From: Lachnospiraceae bacterium
Lineage (GTDB): Bacteria > Bacillota_A > Clostridia > Lachnospirales > Lachnospiraceae
Direction of reading: 5' to 3'
Assembly (NCBI GenBank): GCA_017652545.1
Contig: JAGCAV010000178.1
Coordinates: 1 to 9,000 of the forward strand
DNA length: 9,000 bases
In this document: one piece after another, positions 1 to 5,344 of the stretch
Numbering within the stretch: position 1 is the first letter of the stretch
How the letters are laid out: each line of letters starts with the position of its first letter
Position numbers and translations under genes: made by a program
Notes under the pieces: model-generated
Database searches by the model: none
What the model was told of the DNA's origin: nothing
Seen by the model: only the letters and a program-made list of their open reading frames with translations

Positions 1-1
1 C

Positions 2-448
2 ACCCTTTCCGAGAACGGCGGCGTGACAAGGGGCATCTGCCGTGTGGATGAGGCCAATTCCCTGCAGGGGATCGAGGAGACCAGCAACATCGTAAAGACT
101 GCGGACGGCGCAGGCGTCGAAAGCAAGGACGGCAGCGTTGTACCGGTCGATGCTGACAGCCTTGTATCCATGAACTTCTGGGGATTCCATCCGGACTTCT
201 TTAATGTACTCGGACAGGGCTTCAAAGAATTCCTGGGCGGACTGAGCGGCGAAAAACTGCTGAAGGGTGAGTACCTGCTTCCGACGATCGTGGACGGCCT
301 TCTCCAGGAAGGCAAGGCCAATATCACCGTCAGGAAGAGTGAGGACCGCTGGTTCGGCGTTACCTATAAGGAAGATGTACCCGAGGTGATCAGCGCAATT
401 GCCGGACTCATTGAGGCGGGAGCCTATCCGCAGAAGCTTTGGAGCTGA
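2..448 (+). CDS. Sugar-phosphate nucleotidyltransferase-like protein, C-terminal part (5' truncated)
   Basis: The frame is open from base 2 to the TGA at 446-448, giving the last 148 residues; the start lies outside the window. The visible part resembles the C-terminal half of RmlA/GlmU-like nucleotidyltransferases of Clostridia, which transfer an NMP group from an NTP to a sugar phosphate or similar substrate in the cytoplasm. Supporting stretches are a strand-like SMNFWGFHPDFF segment, a LLKGEYLLPTIVDGLL helix, and the closing RWFGVTYKEDVPEV and YPQKLW motifs, which I recall from this family. The N-terminal nucleotide-binding GxGxR motif would be upstream and cannot be checked, so the substrate cannot be named. 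An internal ATG at 23-25 is in frame but has no reason to be the true start, because the frame continues upstream of it. The next gene starts 49 bp downstream on the same strand, so co-transcription is possible. Confidence 0.7.
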   Translation, partial: TLSENGGVTRGICRVDEANSLQGIEETSNIVKTADGAGVESKDGSVVPVDADSLVSMNFWGFHPDFFNVLGQGFKEFLGGLSGEKLLKGEYLLPTIVDGLLQEGKANITVRKSEDRWFGVTYKEDVPEVISAIAGLIEAGAYPQKLWS

Positions 449-471
449 AGACCTACAGAAATAAAGATCAT

Positions 472-483
472 CCTGCCGGCAGG
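472..483. repeat. 12-bp perfect palindrome CCTGCCGGCAGG
   Basis: A perfect 12-bp palindrome lies in the 49-bp gap between the nucleotidyltransferase-like gene and the DUF1846 gene, just before the ribosome binding site. As RNA it could form only a 4-bp stem with a CCGG loop, and no T-run follows, so it is not a terminator. It could be a protein-binding site or chance. No function is claimed. Confidence 0.3.
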
Positions 484-497
484 CACAGAGAGGTTAC

Positions 498-1970
498 ATG
501 AAAAGAGGTTTTGACAACGACAAGTATCTGAAGATTCAGTCTGAACATATCAGGGAGCGCATTGCCGAGTTCGGCGACAAACTGTACCTTGAGTTCGGCG
601 GAAAACTGTACGATGACAATCACGCGTCCAGAGTGCTGCCCGGCTTTGAGCCGGACAGCAAGCTGCGCATGCTGATGCAGCTGTCCGACATGGTCGAGAT
701 CGTCATGGTCATCAATGCCGCGGACATTGAAAAGAACAAGGTCCGCGGAGACCTGGGAATCACCTATGATGTGGATGTGCGCAGGCTTATAGATGTCTTT
801 GAGAGTCGCGGCCTGTATGTCAGCAGCATTGTGATCACGCATTTCGCGGGCCAGGAATCCGCCAACCTTTTTATGGAGCGGATGCAGCGGCACGGGAAGC
901 AGGTTTACCGTCACTATGTGATCGACGGATATCCCTCCAATGTTCCCCTGATCATCAGCGACCAGGGCTTTGGACGGAATGAGTACGTTGAGACGACAAA
1001 GCCGCTTGTGGTCATAACGGCTCCCGGACCGGGCAGCGGAAAGATGGCGACCTGCCTTTCACAGCTCTACCATGACAATAAGCGGGGCATCAAGGCCGGA
1101 TACGCAAAGTTCGAGACCTTCCCGATCTGGAACATTCCGCTGAAGCATCCGATCAATCTGGCTTATGAAGCGGCTACGGCGGATCTGAACGATGTCAACA
1201 TGATCGACCCGTTCCACCTGGAAGCGTACGGGGAGACAGCGGTCAATTACAACCGCGACATTGAGATATTCCCTGTGCTCTCCGGTATCTTTGAAGCCAT
1301 TTTCGGCGAGTGCCGGTATAAATCCCCCACGGACATGGGCGTGAATATGGTCGGCAAATGCATCATTGATGATGAGGTCTGCCGGGAGGCGTCCAGGCAG
1401 GAGATCATCCGAAGGTACTATGATGCGACCAACCGCGTGGAGCTTGAGAAAGGGCAGGAGAGCGAGGTCTACAAGATCGAGATGCTCATGAAGCAGGCAA
1501 AGATCACGACTGACGACCGAAAGGTGACGACTGCCGCAAAAGAACGCGCATCGAAGCTGGGTGTACCCTGCGCGGCGATCGAGCTTTCCAACGGGGAGAT
1601 CATAACCTCCAAGACATCCGATCTTCTCGGGGCGTCGGCCGCGCTGCTGATCAATGCCCTGAAGCATCTGGCCGGCCTGGATCACTCCCTGAAGCTGATC
1701 AAACCGGAGGCTATAGTCCCGATTCAGGATCTGAAGGTCAGATTCCTGGGCGGGAAAAATCCGAGACTGCATACGGATGAAGTGCTGATCGCGCTGACAT
1801 ATGCGAGCCTGAGCGACTTCAGTGCCAAGCGGGCGCTGGAGCAGCTTCCCAACCTGAAGGGCTGCCAGGTACATACGTCAGTCATGCTCACGGATGTGGA
1901 TATACACATTTTCAAAAGACTTGGTGTGGATCTGACCAGTGAGCCGGTACTTACGAAAAAGAGATTCTGA
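498..1970 (+). CDS. DUF1846 / UPF0371 family protein
   Basis: This is a complete 490-residue protein; the family usually runs to about 490-500 residues. Recognition comes from the N-terminus MKRGFDNDKYLKIQSEHI, the LYLEFGGKLYDD segment, and the conserved centre with TAPGPGSGKMATCLSQLYHD. The GPGSGK stretch (residues 177-182) looks like a phosphate-binding glycine-rich loop, and IPLKHPINLAYEAATADLNDVN follows. The function of the family is unknown to me; a nucleotide- or phosphometabolite-binding cytoplasmic enzyme is an inference from that loop. No signal peptide or membrane segment is seen. The ATG at 498 is preceded by AGAGAGG at 487-493 with 4 nt spacing, which supports this start. The stop at 1968-1970 lies 12 nt before a small leader ORF and 62 nt before the GTPase gene, so the three may share a transcript. 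The family call is firm; the biochemical role is open. Confidence 0.9.
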   Translation: MKRGFDNDKYLKIQSEHIRERIAEFGDKLYLEFGGKLYDDNHASRVLPGFEPDSKLRMLMQLSDMVEIVMVINAADIEKNKVRGDLGITYDVDVRRLIDVFESRGLYVSSIVITHFAGQESANLFMERMQRHGKQVYRHYVIDGYPSNVPLIISDQGFGRNEYVETTKPLVVITAPGPGSGKMATCLSQLYHDNKRGIKAGYAKFETFPIWNIPLKHPINLAYEAATADLNDVNMIDPFHLEAYGETAVNYNRDIEIFPVLSGIFEAIFGECRYKSPTDMGVNMVGKCIIDDEVCREASRQEIIRRYYDATNRVELEKGQESEVYKIEMLMKQAKITTDDRKVTTAAKERASKLGVPCAAIELSNGEIITSKTSDLLGASAALLINALKHLAGLDHSLKLIKPEAIVPIQDLKVRFLGGKNPRLHTDEVLIALTYASLSDFSAKRALEQLPNLKGCQVHTSVMLTDVDIHIFKRLGVDLTSEPVLTKKRF

Positions 1971-1982
1971 GAAACAGGTCAA

Positions 1983-2036
1983 ATGCGGGAGAAAGAGGGA
2001 CGGTTCTTACGTCTCCCTTATTTTGTCAGAGTATGA
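1983..2036 (+). CDS. Putative 17-residue leader peptide overlapping the GTPase start
   Basis: An ATG at 1983 opens a 17-codon frame, MREKEGRFLRLPYFVRV, ending at TGA 2034-2036. That stop overlaps the ATG (2033-2035) of the GTPase-nuclease gene as ATGA, the usual arrangement for translational coupling. A modest Shine-Dalgarno candidate, CAGG at 1975-1978, lies 4 nt upstream. The downstream gene has no convincing ribosome binding site, which makes reinitiation from this ORF plausible. The body of the ORF contains a terminator-like hairpin, so ribosomes translating it would disrupt the fold. Four of 17 residues are Arg, using three different Arg codons. There is no sequence family to recognise; expression is inferred from layout only, and chance occurrence of such a short frame is possible. 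Confidence 0.45.
   Translation: MREKEGRFLRLPYFVRV
1993..2024 (+). terminator. Terminator- or attenuator-like hairpin before the GTPase gene
   Basis: Bases 1993-2002 (AAGAGGGACG) can pair with 2010-2019 (CGTCTCCCTT) around a 7-nt loop. The stem has one A-C mismatch and one G-U pair and is followed by ATTTT. A competing fold pairs GGGAGA (1987-1992) with TCTCCC (2012-2017) perfectly across a 19-nt loop. The short U-tract makes it at best a weak intrinsic terminator. Its position inside the leader ORF and before a Tet(M)-type gene fits an attenuator, since Tn916-type tet(M) is also controlled by transcription attenuation. Confidence 0.4.
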
Positions 2037-4702
2037 AATCAACAACGATCACAATCGGAATCCTGGCACATGTGGATGCCGGAAAGACCACGCTGGCGGA
2101 GCGGATCCTGTACCTGACAGGAACGGTCCGCAGGCTGGGCAGGGTCGATCATCAGGATGCCTTTCTGGATACCCATGCGCTTGAAAAGGAGCGGGGCATC
2201 ACGATCTTCTCCAAACAGGCCAATTTTGCGGTCGCCGGCAAACAGATCACGCTGCTGGATACGCCGGGCCATGTGGATTTCTCCGCCGAGATGGAACGGA
2301 CGCTGCAGGTCCTTGATTACGCGATTCTGCTCATCAGCGCGCCTGACGGTGTGACCGGGCATGTGATGACGCTGTGGCGCCTGTTAAAGACGTACCGGAT
2401 TCCGGTCTTCATCTTTGTGAATAAGATGGATCAGCCGGGAACGGACGCCGGGCGGGTGCTTAAGGAGCTGAAAGACCGTTTCGGTGACGGGTTTACTGCC
2501 TGGAACGCCGATTCCGAAGGGAACGGAACCGGCGACACCTGTGAAGAGATGGCCACTTCCGATGAGGCGGCGCTGGAAGAATATCTGGAGTCCGGGGCGC
2601 TTTCAGGGGATACGGTCAGGAGGCTGATCGCGGAGCGGAAGGTGTTCCCGTGCTTTTTCGGGAGCGCCCTGAAAGGAGACGGTACAGAAGCGTTCCTGAA
2701 TACGATCGTCTCTTTCATGCAGCCCCCCGAGCTGGGAGATGCCTTTGCCGCCCGGGTCTTCAAGATCTCAAGAGAAGGCGGAACAAGGCTGACATGGGTC
2801 AGGATCATGGGCGGGTCTCTGAAGGTGAAGGAAATGGCAGCCGATACAGAGAAGGTTGACCAGATACGCATCTACAACGGGGCTGCCTATACGCTGGCTG
2901 ACCAGGCACTCGCGGGCCAGGTCTGTGCACTGACAGGACCGGTTTCCACCTTTGCGGGACAGGGGATGGGCACGCTTCGCGACCAGGTCCTTCCGGTCCT
3001 TGAGAGCGTTATCAGCTACAGCGTCCTGCTTCCGGAGGGAGCTGATGCGCACGCTGCCTATATCAAGCTCAGGCAGCTGGAGGAGGAGATGCCGGAGCTT
3101 CATGTTACAGCCGACAAAGATCACCTTATGGTGCGCGTGATGGGGGAAGTCCAGGTGCAGATCCTGAAACGGCTCCTTCCGGAGCGGTTCGGCCTGGACG
3201 CGGACTTTGGCGAGGGCAGGATCGTATACCGGGAGACCATCGCCCGTCCGATGATCGGATCCGGCCACTATGAACCGCTTCGCCATTATGCCGAGGTGCA
3301 TCTTCTCATGGAACCGGGTGAGCGGGGCAGCGGGATCATATTTGAAAGCGCCTGCCCGCTGGACCGCCTGGATCTGAACTGGCAGCGGCTGATCGGGACG
3401 CATGTGATGGAACGTGTCCATGCGGGTGTCCTGACGGGAAGCGAACTGACGGATGTACACATCACGCTTCTGGCCGGCCGGGCTCATCTGAAGCATACGG
3501 AGGGCGGCGATTTCAGAGAAGCCACCTACCGGGCCATCCGGCAGGGCTTAATGAAAGCGGGGTGTCATCTGCTGGAGCCGGTTTACCTGTTCCGGATCGA
3601 GCTGCCTGTGTGCGCGTCCGGAAGGGCAATGGCGGATATACAGAGCATGCATGGCCGGTTTGAAGGACCTGAGATGTCGGAGGACGGCCTGACGGCGGTA
3701 CTGACCGGGAGCGCTCCGGTTTCTTCCATGATGGGATATGACCAGGAACTGCGCGGCTATACACATGGCATGGGAAGGCTGAATCTGCTTTTCGGCGGTT
3801 ACCAGCCCTGCCCTGACGAACAGAAAATCGCGGAAGAGATCGGCTATGACGCGGAAGCTGACACGGCAAATCCGTCGGGATCTGTTTTCTGCTCTCACGG
3901 CGCGGGACTGTTCGTTCCCTGGTATGAGGCAGACAGCTACATGCATATCACACCTGAAACGGATCCGGGTCTTCCCGAACCGGATGAAGAGCAGTACAAG
4001 GAAACCATGATCCCGCATGGTGCCGGAGGTTCCGGCGGGATCACCCCGGCTGTTTCCGATGAGGAACTGGCAGCCATTTTTGAGCGGACATACGGGGATT
4101 CGGGAAGAGGAAGAAACAAATGGAAAAAAACCCGCAGCTTTGATGTGCCCGTCAGGTCCGGCAGGCCCGGACGCAAAACGGCAAAGGAACCTCTTCTCCT
4201 TGTGGACGGGTACAACATTATGAATGCGTGGCCTGAGCTGAAGGCGCTTTCCGCGGAGAACCTGGATGCTGCAAGGGCGAGACTGACGGATATCCTGGCG
4301 AACTACCGCGGGTACCGGCAGATGATCCTGATCCTGGTGTTTGATGCGTACAGGGTCCCGGGCGGGGAGGGATCGATCACGGACTATCATGGCATTCATG
4401 TTGTGTATACAAAGGAAGCGGAAACCGCGGATGCCTATATTGAGAAGGCGGTGCACCGGCTGGCAAGGGAATTCGACGTGACGGTGGCCACCTCCGACAA
4501 TACCGAGCAGATGATCATCTGGGGAGAAGGGGCGCGCCGGATGCCCGCCCGGGAACTGAGGGAGGAGATCGAAGCCGCCTGCGCCGAGATCGAGCGGGAT
4601 TATCTCAGAAAGAAGAACGGTGTGAAACGGTATATGTTTGAGGAACTGCCTGATGAACTGAAAGGCCTTCTGGAGAGCATGCGCCTTGGGAAGGATGTTT
4701 GA
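2033..4702 (+). CDS. Tet(M)/EF-G-like translational GTPase fused to a YacP/Rae1-type NYN nuclease domain
   Basis: This is an 889-residue protein in two parts. Residues 1-593 follow the EF-G/Tet(M) plan. The GTPase motifs are intact: AHVDAGKT (12-19), RGIT of switch I (54-57), DTPGH with the catalytic-type His (76-80), NKMD (130-133) and GSALK (210-214). Domains II-V follow, with domain IV around 405-515. Tet(M) itself is about 640 residues long. A conserved-looking block, SVFCSHGAGLFVPW, sits at 617-630, and a charged, probably flexible linker runs to about 718. Residues 719-889 match the length and motifs of B. subtilis YacP/Rae1: LLLVDGYN (D725), VFDA (D771), ETAD (E797, D800) and TSDNTEQ (D822). 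Rae1 is a ribosome-dependent mRNA endonuclease acting in the A site. The loop aligned to the Tet(M) SPV tip reads LKH (486-488), so tetracycline release is doubtful. The start is fixed by the usual family N-terminus, although no good Shine-Dalgarno is present; coupling to the 1983-2036 ORF is likely. The domain calls are firm; the joint function is inferred. Confidence 0.92.
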   Translation: MKSTTITIGILAHVDAGKTTLAERILYLTGTVRRLGRVDHQDAFLDTHALEKERGITIFSKQANFAVAGKQITLLDTPGHVDFSAEMERTLQVLDYAILLISAPDGVTGHVMTLWRLLKTYRIPVFIFVNKMDQPGTDAGRVLKELKDRFGDGFTAWNADSEGNGTGDTCEEMATSDEAALEEYLESGALSGDTVRRLIAERKVFPCFFGSALKGDGTEAFLNTIVSFMQPPELGDAFAARVFKISREGGTRLTWVRIMGGSLKVKEMAADTEKVDQIRIYNGAAYTLADQALAGQVCALTGPVSTFAGQGMGTLRDQVLPVLESVISYSVLLPEGADAHAAYIKLRQLEEEMPELHVTADKDHLMVRVMGEVQVQILKRLLPERFGLDADFGEGRIVYRETIARPMIGSGHYEPLRHYAEVHLLMEPGERGSGIIFESACPLDRLDLNWQRLIGTHVMERVHAGVLTGSELTDVHITLLAGRAHLKHTEGGDFREATYRAIRQGLMKAGCHLLEPVYLFRIELPVCASGRAMADIQSMHGRFEGPEMSEDGLTAVLTGSAPVSSMMGYDQELRGYTHGMGRLNLLFGGYQPCPDEQKIAEEIGYDAEADTANPSGSVFCSHGAGLFVPWYEADSYMHITPETDPGLPEPDEEQYKETMIPHGAGGSGGITPAVSDEELAAIFERTYGDSGRGRNKWKKTRSFDVPVRSGRPGRKTAKEPLLLVDGYNIMNAWPELKALSAENLDAARARLTDILANYRGYRQMILILVFDAYRVPGGEGSITDYHGIHVVYTKEAETADAYIEKAVHRLAREFDVTVATSDNTEQMIIWGEGARRMPARELREEIEAACAEIERDYLRKKNGVKRYMFEELPDELKGLLESMRLGKDV

Positions 4703-4726
4703 CATCAACCATGAAACAAGTATAAT
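4699..4726 (+). promoter_or_regulatory. Consensus sigma-A promoter for nrdR
   Basis: A perfect -35 TTGACA (4699-4704) and a perfect -10 TATAAT (4721-4726) are separated by 16 bp. Transcription should start near 4733, giving a 5' leader of about 88 nt before nrdR. The -35 box overlaps the TGA stop codon (4700-4702) of the GTPase-nuclease gene. I see no terminator between that stop and nrdR, so read-through from upstream can add to this promoter. Confidence 0.85.
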
Positions 4727-4759
4727 GGTGTTTATATTGGCGGAGTATCGTTTCGGCAA

Positions 4760-4799
4760 TCGGTCTGAGGCAGATTGACGGTTCGGTCAGACACTTGTC
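4760..4799 (+). repeat. Overlapping inverted and direct repeats in the nrdR leader
   Basis: The leader contains GTCTGA (4763-4768) and its exact reverse complement TCAGAC (4787-4792). It also has a nested TGAC/GTCA pair (4776-4779 and 4786-4789, 6-nt loop) and a GAC/GTC pair (4790-4792 and 4797-4799). The first and third use the same bases, so the folds compete. TCGGTCTGA (4760-4768) recurs as TCGGTCAGA (4783-4791), 23 bp on. This could be an RNA switch, an operator pair or chance; I do not recognise a known riboswitch, nor a clear NrdR box. Confidence 0.35.
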
Positions 4800-4809
4800 A
4801 GGGGAGAAT

Positions 4810-4815
4810 AAGGGG
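4810..4815 (+). promoter_or_regulatory. Ribosome binding site of nrdR
   Basis: AAGGGG lies 5 nt before the ATG at 4821. It fixes the nrdR start and is much stronger than the site of the upstream GTPase gene. Confidence 0.75.
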
Positions 4816-4820
4816 AAGCC

Positions 4821-5270
4821 ATGAAATGTCCATATTGCGGACTCGATGAGTCCAGGGTTGTCGATTCGCGCCCGGCTGATGATAATAATTCCATCCGCCG
4901 GAGGCGTATTTGTGATGGATGCGGAAAACGCTTTACCACGTATGAGAAGGTGGAGACGATCTCTGTGGTCGTGATCAAAAAAGACCGCACCAGAGAACAG
5001 TATGACCGCCGGAAGGTAGAGGACGGAGTCATGCGTGCCTGCTATAAGCGGCCCATATCCGTAAAGGCGGTTTCCGACGCGATCGATTCTGTGGAGGCGG
5101 AGATCTTCCGCAGGGAAGGGAAGGAGATCGAGAGCCGCGTGATCGGTGAAATGGTCATGGAAAAGCTCAAGAGCCTGGACCCTGTCGCGTATGTGAGGTT
5201 CGCTTCGGTATACCGCGAGTTCAAGGACGCGGAGACCTTCGTTGACGAACTGAAGAAATTCCTGGAATAG
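4821..5270 (+). CDS. nrdR: Transcriptional repressor NrdR
   Basis: This is a 149-residue protein, close to the usual 150-155 of the family. NrdR is an ATP/dATP-sensing repressor that binds paired NrdR boxes ahead of ribonucleotide reductase genes and shuts them down when deoxynucleotides are plentiful. The N-terminus carries the zinc ribbon CPYC (C3, C6) and CDGC (C31, C34), with the signature DSRPADDNNSIRRRRICDGC between and GKRFTTYEK after it. An ATP-cone domain follows from about residue 46, beginning VVVIKKDRTREQYDRRKV and reaching to about 135. All four zinc cysteines are present, so the protein should be functional. The gene has its own consensus promoter and a good ribosome binding site. 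No reductase gene is in the window, which is common for nrdR. I see no convincing NrdR box at its own promoter, so autoregulation is not supported. Confidence 0.97.
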   Translation: MKCPYCGLDESRVVDSRPADDNNSIRRRRICDGCGKRFTTYEKVETISVVVIKKDRTREQYDRRKVEDGVMRACYKRPISVKAVSDAIDSVEAEIFRREGKEIESRVIGEMVMEKLKSLDPVAYVRFASVYREFKDAETFVDELKKFLE

Positions 5271-5279
5271 TAATGATGC

Positions 5280-5317
5280 TGTCGGGTTCAGCGCCGATCC
5301 TTTGGCTGAACCTGATA
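5280..5317 (+). terminator. Strong hairpin between nrdR and the DUF5717-like gene
   Basis: Bases 5280-5292 pair with 5305-5317 in a 13-bp stem with only two G-U pairs; the core GGTTCAGC/GCTGAACC is perfect and the loop is 12 nt. It starts 10 nt after the nrdR stop. The downstream bases TCCTGATTTG are not a proper U-tract, so termination may be partial. It could also protect the nrdR mRNA 3' end or separate expression of the two genes. Confidence 0.55.
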
Positions 5318-5333
5318 TCCTGATTTGTGAGTC

Positions 5334-5337
5334 GGAG
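5334..5337 (+). promoter_or_regulatory. Ribosome binding site supporting a TTG start at 5345
   Basis: CGGAG with its GGAG core at 5334-5337 lies 7 nt before TTG 5345, an ideal distance. The GTG at 5327 has no purine-rich site ahead of it; it sits only 9 nt after the hairpin and lies upstream of this site. The site therefore decides for TTG. Confidence 0.65.
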
Positions 5338-5344
5338 ATTAACC

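Noticed and set aside
1059..1874. 271-codon minus-strand frame inside the DUF1846 gene
   Set aside because: It is a shadow of the coding strand with no motifs and no plausible promoter or gap.
1939..2184. 81-codon + strand frame spanning the end of the DUF1846 gene and start of the GTPase gene
   Set aside because: It overlaps two firmly supported genes in a different frame and its second half is a shifted reading of the GTPase N-terminus.
2033..4702. Calling the GTPase a canonical tetracycline resistance gene
   Set aside because: The drug-displacing loop is replaced and the protein is about 250 residues longer, carrying a nuclease domain; there are no mobile-element features nearby.
4721..4745. 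NrdR box candidate around the -10 of the nrdR promoter
   Set aside because: The bases GGTGTTTATATTGG only loosely resemble the ACAC-ATAT-GTGT type consensus, and no second, correctly spaced box is present.
3548..4759. 403-codon open frame on the minus strand over the GTPase-nuclease gene
   Set aside because: It is antisense to the linker and NYN domain, whose motifs are clear on the + strand; the antisense translation has no family features.
4729..4776. Possible GTG- or TTG-started small ORF in the nrdR leader ending at TGA near 4774
   Set aside because: There is no ATG and no ribosome binding site so close to the predicted transcription start, so there is nothing to support translation.
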